Below are positions 28,130 through 41,027 of a DNA stretch of 64,000 nucleotides, in pieces (position 1 is the stretch's first letter; each line of letters starts with the position of its first letter). The stretch spans positions 1,798,001 through 1,862,000 of the forward strand of contig CP053688.1 of the NCBI GenBank assembly GCA_013200995.1. Reading direction: 5' to 3'. Source of the DNA: Arthrobacter citreus. GTDB taxonomy: Bacteria > Bacillota > Bacilli > Bacillales > Bacillaceae_G. Under the pieces are notes generated by a model. It did not search any database. It was not told the DNA's origin and saw only the letters and a list, made by a program, of their open reading frames with translations. The position numbers were made by a program, and so were the translations under genes.

Positions 28130-28193
28130 CATAAAAAAAACTCTTATAATCTACAGTTTCACTAGGTGAAAAAGCTAGATTATAAGAGTTTTT
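28130..28193. terminator. Large bidirectional-type hairpin between spoIIIE and ymfC
   Basis: A 17-bp stem, AAAACTCTTATAATCTA (28137-28153) with TAGATTATAAGAGTTTT (28176-28192); the loop holds a second small hairpin TTTCAC/GTGAAA. T runs on both sides. On the minus strand it backs up termination of spoIIIE. Confidence 0.75.
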
Positions 28194-28348
28194 GATTTTT
28201 CATTAAGTATAAAATCATTTCTCCATAATAATGCTTTTTCCCCATAGTATTGCAAATATTGGTTGCAATGTAGAAACTTCCGACCCATAACGCCTGATTT
28301 ATATGAGGACTATCAATTTATCTGAAGAAATAATATCATTCTATGTCT

Positions 28349-28380
28349 AAAATTGTCAATAATGTTTCGACAATTTTTTT
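28349..28380 (-). terminator. Hairpin directly after spoIIIE
   Basis: AAAATTGTC (28349-28357) pairs with GACAATTTT (28369-28377). The T run is stronger on the plus strand than on the minus strand, so termination of spoIIIE here is likely only partial. Between this and the larger hairpin (28194-28348) I see a small ATTGCA/TGCAAT repeat and no gene. Confidence 0.5.
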
Positions 28381-28387
28381 AATTTTA

Positions 28388-30787
28388 TTAAGATAAGGCC
28401 TGCTCATCTTCTACAGGTTTACTAATTAATACTTCTCGTGGTTTACTGCCTTCATACGGACCAACAATTCCATTTTCTTCCATAGAATCAATCAATCTAG
28501 CTGCTCTAGTATAACCTATTCTAAACCTTCTTTGTAGTAGTGAAACCGAGGCTGATTGCATGTTTGAAACTAACTCAACAGCTTCATTATAAAGATCATC
28601 ATTCACTTCAGTTTTACCATCTTTTTCCTCTTTCACCATCATCTCTTCTTGGTATTGAGCCTTTTGTTGAGAGATCGAAAACTCAACAACTCTTTCAACT
28701 TCATCATCTGATAAAAATGCTCCTTGAACTCGAGTTGGTTTAGATGCACCTATAGGTTGGTATAACATATCTCCTCTACCTAAAAGTTTTTCTGCTCCAC
28801 CAGTATCAAGGATCGTACGAGAATCTGTTTGAGAAGATACACTAAAAGCAATTCGTGATGGTATATTCGCTTTAATGACCCCAGTGATGACATCAACCGA
28901 CGGTCTTTGTGTAGCAATAATTAAATGAATACCTGCAGCACGAGCCATTTGCGCTAATCTTGTAATGGAATCTTCTACATCACTTGAAGCTACCATCATT
29001 AAATCTGCTAACTCATCTACAATAACAACGATAAATGGTAATAAAGGTTGCTTCGAATCCGTCATTGCGTTATTTTGTTTCGTTAATTCATTGTAACCTT
29101 CAATATTTCGAGTTCCTGAGTGTGAAAAAAGCTCGTATCTTCTTTCCATTTCACTAACAACTTTTCGAAGTGCTTGTGATGCTTTTTTAGGATTCGTTAC
29201 AACTGGAGTTAATAAATGCGGAATCCCATTATAAACATTTAATTCAACCATTTTCGGGTCGATTAACATAAGTTTTACTTCAGAAGGTTTCGCATTCATT
29301 AGGATACTAACTATGATTCCATTTATACATACACTTTTCCCACTACCTGTTGCTCCAGCTACTAATAAGTGCGGCATTTTATTAAGCTCTGCAAACACAG
29401 CATCACCGGCAATATCTTTACCTAGCGATACTGCTAATGGATTTTGTAATTTAGGATTTTTCGCTTCGAGAACTTCTCTTAATAAAACCGTCGTTATACT
29501 TGTGTTAGGCACTTCAATTCCAACCGCTGATTTACCAGGAATTGGAGCTTCAATTCGGATATCTTTAGCAGCAAGCGCAAGTGCTAAATCATCACTTAAA
29601 TTGACAATTCGACTAACTTTTACACCTGCTTCAGGGTAAACTTCATATTTCGTAACAGCTGGTCCATGATGTACTTTTGTTACAGCTGCTTTTACGCCAA
29701 AGCTTTGAAATGTTCTTTCAAGCTTGTCCGCATTTTCCTTTAATTTTGATTCATTTTCTCGTTTTTTAACGCCTTTTGGGTATGCCAATAAATCCAATGA
29801 AGGTAATACATAATCTACTTTATCATCCATCCCAACTTCGGCGACTGGCAAGTCTATTGATTGATCATCTTCATCAGCAAACTGTGCTTGAATCTGATTT
29901 GAATCACTTGCTACGGTAAATTTTGGCTCTTTAGGAGGCTGATATGTAGGAGAATATTCAATTTGAATTTCTTTTTTCGGTTCAACAGCCTCATTTTCAT
30001 ATGCATGATCAATATGATAATTCGGAATACTATTGTTTGGAACCTCTTCCTCAGTTTCTTCATATGAATCTTTTCTCGATTTTCTTTTTTGCTTTGCTTC
30101 AGCCCGTCTACTTGTTGTTGTTTTTTGTTCCCTTCCTCGCTTCCAGAAATTTGCAAAATCCTTCCAACTATCTGAAATAATATTTCTTACTTTTGGCATC
30201 ATATATTGATATAAATAACCGCCAAGTGGTTTTCCAGTAATAAACAATATCCCAGCAACAACAGCAATTATTCCAAAGAGAATCGCACCAGTTCGATCGA
30301 ATAAGAAATATAATACTGCAAAAAGTAGCGCTCCAATCATCCCTCCACCGAGATCTACCGTACTAATTTTACCTTTAGCTTCGATAAGGAATAAATCTAG
30401 TGTACTCTTTATGACAGATTGATCTTTAAATTGATTATTTTTTGCTAATAAATCAAATAGAGTAACATGACTAAACATCAATATACTAAAGAAGATTAAC
30501 AATCCGCCAATCGTTATACTCGAAACAAATGGAGGTCTTTTCCGGTAAATAATACTATATGCAGATAAACCGATAATAAATAAGAAGCTAAGCATATACC
30601 ATTCGCCAAAGAAAAATCTCAAGAATAATACAAAGACTTTACCAACTATTCCAAGCTTTAAGATTGTGACAATCGAAAGTGCTAAAAATATTAATCCACT
30701 TATTTCATACCATATTGAGCCATGTCCCTTTGCATGTCCATTTGATGACTTTCGAGCTTTTGACTTTTGCTGCTTCTGCTTTGCCAT
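28388..30787 (-). CDS. spoIIIE: DNA translocase SpoIIIE (FtsK/SpoIIIE family)
   Basis: 799 residues (B. subtilis 787). Four N-terminal membrane helices (~residues 20-185) anchor it at the septum; a charged linker follows; the motor has Walker [15 protein letters not shown] and Walker [16 protein letters not shown]; the C-terminal gamma winged helix ([20 protein letters not shown]) reads polar DNA sequences. It pumps the chromosome into the forespore. The start MAKQKQQK at 30787 is used because GGGGGTG is 6 nt upstream; five in-frame codons before it overlap this site. Confidence 0.96.
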   Translation of the reverse strand: MAKQKQQKSKARKSSNGHAKGHGSIWYEISGLIFLALSIVTILKLGIVGKVFVLFLRFFFGEWYMLSFLFIIGLSAYSIIYRKRPPFVSSITIGGLLIFFSILMFSHVTLFDLLAKNNQFKDQSVIKSTLDLFLIEAKGKISTVDLGGGMIGALLFAVLYFLFDRTGAILFGIIAVVAGILFITGKPLGGYLYQYMMPKVRNIISDSWKDFANFWKRGREQKTTTSRRAEAKQKRKSRKDSYEETEEEVPNNSIPNYHIDHAYENEAVEPKKEIQIEYSPTYQPPKEPKFTVASDSNQIQAQFADEDDQSIDLPVAEVGMDDKVDYVLPSLDLLAYPKGVKKRENESKLKENADKLERTFQSFGVKAAVTKVHHGPAVTKYEVYPEAGVKVSRIVNLSDDLALALAAKDIRIEAPIPGKSAVGIEVPNTSITTVLLREVLEAKNPKLQNPLAVSLGKDIAGDAVFAELNKMPHLLVAGATGSGKSVCINGIIVSILMNAKPSEVKLMLIDPKMVELNVYNGIPHLLTPVVTNPKKASQALRKVVSEMERRYELFSHSGTRNIEGYNELTKQNNAMTDSKQPLLPFIVVIVDELADLMMVASSDVEDSITRLAQMARAAGIHLIIATQRPSVDVITGVIKANIPSRIAFSVSSQTDSRTILDTGGAEKLLGRGDMLYQPIGASKPTRVQGAFLSDDEVERVVEFSISQQKAQYQEEMMVKEEKDGKTEVNDDLYNEAVELVSNMQSASVSLLQRRFRIGYTRAARLIDSMEENGIVGPYEGSKPREVLISKPVEDEQALS

Positions 30788-30819
30788 GTAATTCACCCCC
30801 ATCTAAATTTGCAGATTCG

Positions 30820-30852
30820 CCAAAGAAAGCAGCCTTTTGGCTGCTTTCTTAA
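30820..30852 (-). terminator. Intrinsic terminator of the tepA-ylzJ unit
   Basis: Perfect 12-bp stem AAGAAAGCAGCC (30823-30834) with GGCTGCTTTCTT (30839-30850) around TTTT; it isolates spoIIIE from tepA-ylzJ. Confidence 0.8.
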
Positions 30853-30910
30853 ATTGAATTTATTATAACATATCAGAACATATGTTTACCATGTATTGTT
30901 AATAATTACC

Positions 30911-31123
30911 TCAAGATGGAAAAACTAAAATTCTTTGACCTGGTGAATATTGCATATAATGCTCTGGGTCGGTACTGACAATTCTTCTAATTTCAAAAGC
31001 TGTCCCCCCAACACTATCAACTAACATAGGAACACCATTGTATTCCATAAATTGCTGTGAGGTATATTCTTTTTGATCAACAGGATAAATCGATTCAAGT
31101 GGCATAATTGTATAAAGAATCAA
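30911..31123 (-). CDS. ylzJ: YlzJ-like small protein
   Basis: 70 residues, matches the YlzJ family found after tepA in Bacillus ([13 protein letters not shown], then YNGVPMLVD and [12 protein letters not shown] at the end). Function unknown. The start is TTG: AGGAG lies 8 nt upstream and the TTG overlaps the tepA stop as TTGA, indicating translational coupling. Confidence 0.88.
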   Translation of the reverse strand: MILYTIMPLESIYPVDQKEYTSQQFMEYNGVPMLVDSVGGTAFEIRRIVSTDPEHYMQYSPGQRILVFPS

Positions 31124-31875
31124 AATTCATTCTCCTCTTTAGTTGATTTTTCTTTTCTTTCATCAATTAATTCCTGCAATTTACCTAGTGCTTGCCCAAT
31201 TCCACCAACATCGTCAATTAATCCATATTTTACTGCATCTCCACCGACTACATTTGAGCCGATATCTCTAGTTAAATTACCTTTTGTGAACATTAGTTCC
31301 TTGAACCGCTCTTCAGTAATATTTGAATGCTTCGTAACAAATCGAGTTACTCTTTCCTGCATTTTATCAAGATATTCAAACGTTTGTGGTACACCAATTA
31401 CGAGACCTGTTAAACGAATTGGATGAATCGTCATTGTAGCTGTCTCAGCAATATATGAAAAATCAGTACTTACTGCAATTGGTACTCCAATACTATGTCC
31501 TCCACCTAAAACGATTGAAACAGTAGGTTTTGTTAAGGATGCAATCATTTCTGAAATTGCAAGTCCTGCTTCAACATCTCCACCAACCGTATTTAATATG
31601 ATTAATAATCCTTCAATTTTAGGATTTTGCTCAATCGCTACTAATTGAGGTATCAAATGCTCATATTTAGTCGTCTTATTCTGAGGTGGTAATGCAACAT
31701 GCCCTTCAATTTGCCCAATGATCGTTAAACAATGTATTTTTGAATCATTACTAGTTGGAACATTTGTTTGTCCTAACTGTTGAATTTTTTCAACGATACT
31801 CATGTCCTTTTGATCATTTGGCTTTGGAGGTGCTTCTTCATTTGGTATTGGCGTTTCATTATTTGAATATGTCAC
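31120..31875 (-). CDS. tepA: ClpP-class serine protease TepA (translocation-enhancing protein)
   Basis: About 251 residues. Crotonase/ClpP fold with the nucleophile Ser in [13 protein letters not shown] and the oxyanion region [16 protein letters not shown]. Cytoplasmic; in B. subtilis it was linked to secretion and degradation of short peptides such as signal peptides. The likely start is the GTG at 31875, 7 nt after GGGGGAACC; an ATG six codons upstream would lie before that site. N-terminal ~45 residues are low-complexity (Pro/Asn/Glu-rich). Confidence 0.92.
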   Translation of the reverse strand: MTYSNNETPIPNEEAPPKPNDQKDMSIVEKIQQLGQTNVPTSNDSKIHCLTIIGQIEGHVALPPQNKTTKYEHLIPQLVAIEQNPKIEGLLIILNTVGGDVEAGLAISEMIASLTKPTVSIVLGGGHSIGVPIAVSTDFSYIAETATMTIHPIRLTGLVIGVPQTFEYLDKMQERVTRFVTKHSNITEERFKELMFTKGNLTRDIGSNVVGGDAVKYGLIDDVGGIGQALGKLQELIDERKEKSTKEENEF

Positions 31876-31972
31876 AACGGTTCCCCCTATCATTTTTCAT
31901 ACAAGTTAGTATGTGAAAATAATAAGGAAATCATACCCATCTTTGGAATATGAAGCGCTTAAACTTTTAAAT

Positions 31973-33643
31973 TTATACTTCCATTAAGATTGGAAGAATC
32001 ATCGGTCTTCTTTTTGTTTCTTCATATAAATAAGCACTTAATCCATCCCTAATTGAATTTTTCAATAATGTCCATTCAATTTGATCGTTTTGCAACATTT
32101 TTTCAGTAATGCCTTTTACAATTTCAGTTGATCTCGTTATTAATTTTTCTGACTCACGAACATAAACAAATCCGCGAGTAATAATTTCTGGACCAGAGAT
32201 AATTACTCTTTTTTGTTTATTAAATGTGACAACTACAATCAGTATGCCATCTTGGGAAAGTAGTTTACGATCACGCAATACAATATTTCCAACGTCACCG
32301 ACACCAATTCCATCTATTAGAACGTTCCCTGCTTCAACTCTTTCAGTTCGAGTAGCTTGGCCATTGTGAAACGAGACAATGTCACCTTTTTCAACAATAA
32401 ATATATTTCCTTTTGCGATCCCTACTTCTTCTGCAATATGTGAATGTGCTTTTTGCATTCTAAATTCACCGTGAACTGGTATGAAATAAGTAGGTTTCAT
32501 CAACTCTAGCATCAATTTCAATTCTTCTTCATAACCATGGCCAGATACGTGAACTTTTTTATAACCATAAATTACATTCGCTCCAGCCCTAAATAATAGA
32601 TTAACAGAAGTCGCTACTAACATTTCATTACCTGGAATAGGCGTTGATGCCATTATTACAGTATCACCTTTTCGTATTGAAACTTGTTTATGTGTACCTT
32701 TTGCGATTTTAGAAAGTGCTGCCATTGGCTCGCCTTGAGTTCCAGTTGTTAAGATTACAATATCTCTTTCTTTAAAATTATCAGTATCCACTACAGAAAT
32801 CATTAAATCCTCTGGAATTGTTAAATAGTCTAATTCCTTCGCTATTTCAATTGACTTCATCATACTACTTCCGACAACTGCTAATTTTCGCTCGGCTGCA
32901 ACACATGCATTCATAACCTGTTGAATACGATAAATATTTGAAGAAAAACAAGCTACTAATACTCTTCCCTTCGCATACATTATTTCTTTTTTAATCTCTT
33001 CGGCTACTTTCTTCTCTGAACCTGAGAATCCTTGTCTTTCTGCGTTTGTACTATCTGAAAGTAAACATAGAACTCCTTTATCCCCGATAATTGCAAGTTT
33101 ACCTAAATCAGCACCAGCAAAAGGACTTTTCGATTGATCAAATTTGAAGTCCCCGGTATAAACTACCGCTCCTTGAGATGTATTTACACAAAAACCAAAT
33201 GAATCTGGAATACTATGAGTAACTCTAAAAAAGCTAATAGAACTATTTTCAAATGTAAATAAGCTATTTTCATCATATAGTTCAAATTGTTCAAGGTTCT
33301 TTATTCCTTTTTCACTTAATTTTTCTCTAATAAATAAATAAGCTAATTTATTTGTATAAAACTTTACTTGAGGAAGCTTATTCATAATATATGGAATTGC
33401 ACCAATATGATCCTCATGTCCATGTGTTATAAAAACTCCAACAATTTTATGAGCGTTCTTCTCTAAATAACTGACATCAGGTATAACATGATCTATTCCG
33501 TACATTTCTTGCTCAGGAAATTTCAAACCCGCATCTAGCACGTATATCAAATCTCCTACTTCGACTATATACATGTTCTTTCCGACTTCACCTACCCCAC
33601 CAAGGGCAAAAACTTTTACTTGTTCTTTCATTTCGTTCACCAC
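31973..33643 (-). CDS. rnjB: Ribonuclease J2
   Basis: 556 residues, metallo-beta-lactamase/beta-CASP RNase that forms a heterocomplex with RNase J1. Motifs: FITHGHEDHIGAIPYIM (zinc), VYTGDFKFDQ, CFSSNIYRIQQVM (beta-CASP) and VHVSGHGYEEEL (late His). Starts at a GTG 8 nt after AGGAGG (a second GTG follows at once). Upstream of tepA, as in B. subtilis (formerly ymfA). J2 rather than J1 is supported by the syntenic position. Confidence 0.93.
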   Translation of the reverse strand: MVNEMKEQVKVFALGGVGEVGKNMYIVEVGDLIYVLDAGLKFPEQEMYGIDHVIPDVSYLEKNAHKIVGVFITHGHEDHIGAIPYIMNKLPQVKFYTNKLAYLFIREKLSEKGIKNLEQFELYDENSLFTFENSSISFFRVTHSIPDSFGFCVNTSQGAVVYTGDFKFDQSKSPFAGADLGKLAIIGDKGVLCLLSDSTNAERQGFSGSEKKVAEEIKKEIMYAKGRVLVACFSSNIYRIQQVMNACVAAERKLAVVGSSMMKSIEIAKELDYLTIPEDLMISVVDTDNFKERDIVILTTGTQGEPMAALSKIAKGTHKQVSIRKGDTVIMASTPIPGNEMLVATSVNLLFRAGANVIYGYKKVHVSGHGYEEELKLMLELMKPTYFIPVHGEFRMQKAHSHIAEEVGIAKGNIFIVEKGDIVSFHNGQATRTERVEAGNVLIDGIGVGDVGNIVLRDRKLLSQDGILIVVVTFNKQKRVIISGPEIITRGFVYVRESEKLITRSTEIVKGITEKMLQNDQIEWTLLKNSIRDGLSAYLYEETKRRPMILPILMEV

Positions 33644-33833
33644 AACCTGTTCCTCCTACATAATTCTTTAAATTTACAGACCGTTCAAAATCTTACAATT
33701 ATTATATCCTAGTCCGAACAGGTAAAACAAGATACATTCTTCCTTATATAGGAAAATCGAATTACTAATGGTATGAAAAATGGAACAGAATGATGATCTT
33801 TTAAAGTAGTAGAAGATTGAGGTTAGAAAGGGG

Positions 33834-34028
33834 CATGAGTAAGAAAATAAGCATGATGGTCAAAAACACTTAAAGGAGCATGAGTTACTAAAACTGCTAA
33901 ATTCTCTAAAACACTTACTCATAAAGAGGTCATGAGTAACTATATTAGCTAAAATTTCAAAAAAACGTACTCATAACAAGTGCATGAGTACGTAAAAATA
34001 CAAGATGATTAAACAAACTTACTCTTAA
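33834..34028. repeat. Tandem array of about four degenerate 52-bp repeats
   Basis: CATGAGT begins units at 33834, 33879, 33931 and 33983, and TACTCATAA or a variant closes them at 33916, 33968 and 34020, giving a 52-bp period in the last three. Each unit therefore carries the complementary pair ATGAGTA/TACTCAT. It occupies the middle of the 595-bp gap between rnjB and rph, which otherwise holds no gene. Confidence 0.7.
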
Positions 34029-34238
34029 CAAGCCTTAGTGGAAGCCCACTACTACCAACATTACTTACCTATGATTATGTTTGGCCCATATTTCAACAAA
34101 CTGACCCCCGCTTCTAATAATAGAAGGAGGCAGGCTACCGAAAAGGCCGATTGCATTTTCTTTTCGTAGTTATCAAATTCCAGGTCTGAAATGACATTTA
34201 CAAAATCAAAAGAACATCAAAATGAAGTAGTTCAGCCA

Positions 34239-36863
<2,625 letters not shown>

Positions 36864-36930
36864 CTAACCAATTTTGTTATTTGATTTTAGCAGTAGTAAG
36901 GGAGAATAAACAGTCTATTTTAACTTGATA

Positions 36931-37011
36931 TAAAATGGTATAATTAAAGTAGGAAGAGAAAATAAAATTAATGAGCACTCTGTTAAATGACTATACAGGG
37001 TGCTCTTTTTC
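36931..37011 (+). ncRNA. Short promoter-terminator unit between rph and the laccase gene
   Basis: An extended -10 element TGGTATAAT (36936-36944) on the plus strand is followed within 30 nt by an 11-bp terminator stem (73-83 with 95-105 of 36900, GAGCAC/GTGCTC plus five pairs) and TTTTTC. A transcript of only about 60 nt is predicted. A 15-codon frame beginning ATGAGCACT runs through the hairpin, with GGAAGAG upstream. It could be a small RNA, leader peptide or a terminated antisense start of rph. Inferred only. Confidence 0.4.
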
Positions 37012-37155
37012 ATTTTAAAAAACGATTTCAACTTTTTTTACTGTTTTATATTTCCCCCTCTAAAGAATAGCTAATCTCTCTTTTGAACTTTTATTTATCG
37101 AATGTAATTTTTAGATAAGAAAGGAATATGAATAATTTAGGAAGGGAGGTAATGC

Positions 37156-38799
37156 ATGAATATAAATAACAGTGAGTCACATAATTTTAATCATTTTTCC
37201 GATAAACAACGTACTAATCCTCTAATAAATAACCAATCGATCAGTAATAACGTACGTTCAAATAAAATCAGCCTCTCTAAATTTGTTGATGAACTCCCTA
37301 TTCCACCTATTTTAAAACCTCTTTGGAAGGATCATTTTTATACTTATTACGAAGTAAGAATGACGGAGTTCAAGCAATCCCTTCATAGTGAGTTAGATGA
37401 TTCAACTGTTTGGGGATACGAAGGTAGTTACCCTGGACCTACAATTCAAGTTGAATCAGGTGAAAAAGTGTTTATTAAATGGATCAATCATCTTCCTGAC
37501 CGGCACTTGTTCCCCATAGACTATACAGTTCACGGTGCACATATGGATCTACCTGAAGTCCGTACAGTAGTACATGTTCATGGTGCTTGTGTTGAATCAG
37601 ATAGCGATGGTTATCCTGAAGCTTGGTTTACAAGGGACTTTATTCAAGTTGGGCGTTATTTTAAAAAGCAAGTTTATCGATATGATAATTGCGATTGTGC
37701 CTCGACACTTTGGTACCATGATCATACACTTGGTATTACTAGACTCAATGTTTATGCTGGATTAGCAGGTTTCTATTTAATAAGTGATCAAAATGAGCAT
37801 TTATTCAATTTACCTAGTGGGAAGTATGATGTTCCGCTTATGATACAAGATAAAAGTTTTAATCATGATGGATCACTTTTTTATCCAAATCAACCAGATA
37901 AACCAATCAAGGAATTGCAGACGTCTATTCTGCCTGAATTTGTTGGAGATACGATTGTTGTTAATGGTAAAGTGCATCCCTATTTTAATGTTGAACCAAG
38001 AAAATATCGATTCAGATTACTAAACGCTTCGAATACACGCTTTTTTCGATTTACGCTTGATTCGGGTCAGCTTATGTATCAAATCGCAACAGAAGGTGGG
38101 TTTATGCAGCACCCTATTGGAATCAATGAACTTATGTTATCTCCTGCCGAACGTGCAGAAGTCATCATTGATTTTACGAATCTTGAAGGTAAATCTATTA
38201 TTCTAAAGAACGATGCCCCTGCCCCGTTTCCAGATGGAAATGCCGTTGATGAAAATACAGGGACTATCATGCAGTTTAGAGTTACTTTGCCTTTGTCAAA
38301 TATTGATACTAGTATGATCCCAGGTTATATGATGAGTATTCCAAAAATAAATGAACGGTCTGTTTCAATGGAGCGATATCTCACATTAAATCACGAGATG
38401 GATCAATACGGACGAGAAATTATGTTATTGGATAACAAACACTGGGATGCGCCGATTTCTGAAAACCCGAAGTTAGGCTCGACCGAAATATGGTATTTAA
38501 TTAACTTAACGCCTGATGCTCATCCAATCCATCTTCACTTAATTGATTTCCAAATAGTAGACCGGAGAAATTTTGATGTAGAAAAATATAAGAAAGAAAG
38601 GATCATTCATTACACAGGACCAGCTATCCCACCAAAACCACAAGAAAATGGATGGAAGGACACTGTTCAGTCTAATCCAAACCAAGTAACTAGAATCATA
38701 ATGAAGTTTGGACCTTTCACAGGATTATATGTTTGGCACTGTCATATGTTAGAGCATGAGGACTATGAAATGATGAGGCCATATATTGTTATTCAATAG
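37156..38799 (+). CDS. CotA-like multicopper oxidase (spore-coat laccase/bilirubin oxidase family)
   Basis: 547 residues. Strong similarity to CotA, the outer-coat laccase that makes the brown pigment: KFVDELPIPPILKPL, WGYEGSYPGPTIQV, VNGKVHPYFNVEPRKYRFR. All copper sites are there: HVHG, WYHDHT, HPIHLH, and HCHMLEHEDYEMM with the axial Met. It carries an Asn/Ser-rich extension of ~40 residues before the CotA-like start and no signal peptide, which fits a coat protein. GGGAGG lies before the ATG. It is one of two large plus-strand genes in this window. CotA identity is likely; sporulation control is inferred. Confidence 0.92.
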   Translation: MNINNSESHNFNHFSDKQRTNPLINNQSISNNVRSNKISLSKFVDELPIPPILKPLWKDHFYTYYEVRMTEFKQSLHSELDDSTVWGYEGSYPGPTIQVESGEKVFIKWINHLPDRHLFPIDYTVHGAHMDLPEVRTVVHVHGACVESDSDGYPEAWFTRDFIQVGRYFKKQVYRYDNCDCASTLWYHDHTLGITRLNVYAGLAGFYLISDQNEHLFNLPSGKYDVPLMIQDKSFNHDGSLFYPNQPDKPIKELQTSILPEFVGDTIVVNGKVHPYFNVEPRKYRFRLLNASNTRFFRFTLDSGQLMYQIATEGGFMQHPIGINELMLSPAERAEVIIDFTNLEGKSIILKNDAPAPFPDGNAVDENTGTIMQFRVTLPLSNIDTSMIPGYMMSIPKINERSVSMERYLTLNHEMDQYGREIMLLDNKHWDAPISENPKLGSTEIWYLINLTPDAHPIHLHLIDFQIVDRRNFDVEKYKKERIIHYTGPAIPPKPQENGWKDTVQSNPNQVTRIIMKFGPFTGLYVWHCHMLEHEDYEMMRPYIVIQ

Positions 38800-38802
38800 T
38801 GG

Positions 38803-38856
38803 CAAAAAAAAAACCACTTACGTCCATCCAAATAATTGGATTGTAAGTGGTTTTAG
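38803..38856. terminator. Bidirectional terminator between the laccase gene and dapA
   Basis: AAAACCACTTAC with GTAAGTGGTTTT (about 38810-38821 with 38843-38854) plus inner TCCA/TGGA pairs, flanked by A and T runs. Serves the converging laccase and dapA transcripts. Confidence 0.88.
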
Positions 38857-38858
38857 TA

Positions 38859-39752
38859 TTAATTTTTTTGTAATGCTTCGTCTAATTTGTTAATTAGAAT
38901 ACTTAATGTTGTGCGCTCAGCTTCTGAAAGTGGTACAAGTGGTAAACGAACACCACCAACATCTAAACCTTTCATTTGTAAAGCTGTTTTGATTGGACTT
39001 GGGCTTGGAGCCATGAAGAATCCATCAAATAATGGCAAAAGCTTACGGTGTAAGAATTGTGCTTTAGCCATATCTCCTGTGAAGAAGCTTTCAGCTAATT
39101 GCTGCATTTCATTTCCTAACACGTGAGATGCTACTGAAACAGTTCCTTTTGAACCAATTGCAAATGCTGGTAACGTTAAACCGTCATCGCCACAATATAA
39201 TTCAAAATCTTCAGGAGTACGATCAATAATTTCTGTCATGATACCTAAGTTACCAGTCGCATCTTTAATTGCAACTACGTTTTTTATTTCTGCAAGTCTT
39301 ACAACTGTGTCTACAGAAAGGCTAGCTATTGTTCTTCCTGGTACATTATATAACATTACAGGTAGTTCAGTACTTTCTGCTGCAGCTTTAAAATGTTGAT
39401 ATAGACCTTCTTGGTTTGGTTTATTGTAATAAGGTACAACAACCATGATTGCGTCTACGCCTAATGCTGAAACTTTTTTAGTTAAATCTACTGTTTCACG
39501 TGTATTATTACTTCCAGTACCCGCTACTACTGGTACTCTACCATTTGCAGCTGAGACAACGTGACTGATTAACGCTAATTTCTCTTCAGTCGTTAAAGTT
39601 GGAGATTCACCAGTTGTACCGCATACTACGATTGAATCAGTCCCATTTTCTATTAAGTAGTTCACAAGCTTTGTTGTTTTTGCGAAATCAATGTTACCTT
39701 TTGAATCAAAAGGAGTTACCATTGCTGTTGAAATTTTACCAAATCTACTCAT
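38859..39752 (-). CDS. dapA: 4-hydroxy-tetrahydrodipicolinate synthase
   Basis: 297 residues. Condenses pyruvate and aspartate semialdehyde, giving the branch intermediate for lysine, meso-DAP and, in sporulating cells, dipicolinic acid. Motifs: VCGTTGESPTLTTEEK (pyruvate binding), YNVPGRTIASLS, and the Schiff-base Lys in VVAIKDATGNLG. Last gene of the asd-dapG-dapA run; its product feeds DpaA/DpaB encoded upstream. Confidence 0.97.
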   Translation of the reverse strand: MSRFGKISTAMVTPFDSKGNIDFAKTTKLVNYLIENGTDSIVVCGTTGESPTLTTEEKLALISHVVSAANGRVPVVAGTGSNNTRETVDLTKKVSALGVDAIMVVVPYYNKPNQEGLYQHFKAAAESTELPVMLYNVPGRTIASLSVDTVVRLAEIKNVVAIKDATGNLGIMTEIIDRTPEDFELYCGDDGLTLPAFAIGSKGTVSVASHVLGNEMQQLAESFFTGDMAKAQFLHRKLLPLFDGFFMAPSPSPIKTALQMKGLDVGGVRLPLVPLSEAERTTLSILINKLDEALQKN

Positions 39753-39772
39753 TGTTCCACTCCGATCAAATA

Positions 39773-41002
39773 TTAATCCACTTTAACTGAACTAAGTTCA
39801 AATGCATCATGAAGTGCCGTAACCGCTTCGACCATATCTTCATTTTTTACAAGTACCCAAATAGTCGTATGGCTGTCTGCTGATTGTAAAATTTGAATTC
39901 CTTTTTCAGCAAGTGCTGTTACAATTTTTGAAGTTACCCCAGGTACTCCAGCAATTGCAGCTCCAACGATTGATACTTTCGCACAACCTGTAGTGTATGA
40001 AGGCTCGTAGCCAATTCCTTTTAGTACATCAATTGCTTTAGTAGAAACCTCATCACTCACTGTGTATACAACACCATTTGGAGAAATATTAATAAAGTCT
40101 ACACTTATTCCTTTATTTGCCATCGCTTTAAATACTTGAGAATGTAAATCAAATGTATGTTCCTTTGATGTTACTCTAATTTGTGTAACATTAGGTACAT
40201 GTGCGATTCCTGTAATTAATCGATCATGAATACCTTCACCAATTATTCGCTGTGTTGGATTCGATGTTACTAGTGTACCTAAACTAGTTGAATACGTTGA
40301 ACGAATTCGAATAGGTACTTTTCCTTGCATTGCAATTTCGACAGCTCGAGGATGAATTACTTTTGCCCCTTGATATGCCATATTACAAATTTCTGCATAA
40401 GTAACAACAGATAATGGTCTAGCTTCTTTTACAATTCTTGGGTCGGCTGTCATTACGCCTTCAACATCGGTAAAAATTTCGATTGTTTCTGCGCCTACTG
40501 CAACACCAAGAGCAGAAGCAGATGTATCACTTCCACCTCTACCTAAAGTCGTGGTATCACCATTAGATGTTGATCCTTGGAAACCTGCAACTACTACTAC
40601 ATCGTAGTTTTCTAATTCTTTCAATAATCGGCCACACTTCATATCTAAAATTTTCGCATTACCGAATTCATCATTTGTTCTGAAGCCAGCCGATGCTCCT
40701 GTCATTGCCATAGCGTGAATACCATTTTCATTTAATAAATTTGAAAAGACAATTGATGAAATTGTTTCTCCACATGACATTAATAAATCAAGTTCTCGTT
40801 GAGTAACTTTACTTTTTTTGGCACCAACTAAATTTAATAGTGTATCCGTTGCATAAGGCTCACCTTTTCGTCCCATTGCAGATACAACTACTACTAGTTT
40901 ATAACCATTTTCTAACGCTTTTTTTATATGCTTAAGTGCGTGCTTTCTACCATTTTCATCACGTACTGAAGTCCCACCAAATTTTTGGACTAATATTTTC
41001 AT
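39773..41002 (-). CDS. dapG: Aspartate kinase I (DapG)
   Basis: 409 residues. Phosphorylates aspartate, first step of the DAP pathway. Kinase motif VQKFGGTSVRDENGR at the start and GRGGSDTSASALGVA in the middle; two C-terminal ACT domains (from ~260; NISPNGVVYTVSDE, VSIVGAAIAGVPGVTSKI). In B. subtilis this isozyme is DAP-sensitive and sits in the same dpaA-dpaB-asd-dapG-dapA block, which supports the symbol. Confidence 0.95.
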   Translation of the reverse strand: MKILVQKFGGTSVRDENGRKHALKHIKKALENGYKLVVVVSAMGRKGEPYATDTLLNLVGAKKSKVTQRELDLLMSCGETISSIVFSNLLNENGIHAMAMTGASAGFRTNDEFGNAKILDMKCGRLLKELENYDVVVVAGFQGSTSNGDTTTLGRGGSDTSASALGVAVGAETIEIFTDVEGVMTADPRIVKEARPLSVVTYAEICNMAYQGAKVIHPRAVEIAMQGKVPIRIRSTYSTSLGTLVTSNPTQRIIGEGIHDRLITGIAHVPNVTQIRVTSKEHTFDLHSQVFKAMANKGISVDFINISPNGVVYTVSDEVSTKAIDVLKGIGYEPSYTTGCAKVSIVGAAIAGVPGVTSKIVTALAEKGIQILQSADSHTTIWVLVKNEDMVEAVTALHDAFELSSVKVD

Positions 41003-41027
41003 TCTTGCACCTCTCTAGCAGTTTTCA

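Noticed and set aside
31073..31426. 117-codon plus-strand frame across tepA and ylzJ
   Set aside because: Antisense shadow of two conserved genes.
33834..34028. CRISPR array
   Set aside because: Units are degenerate over their whole length with no constant repeat and unique spacers, and no cas genes are present.
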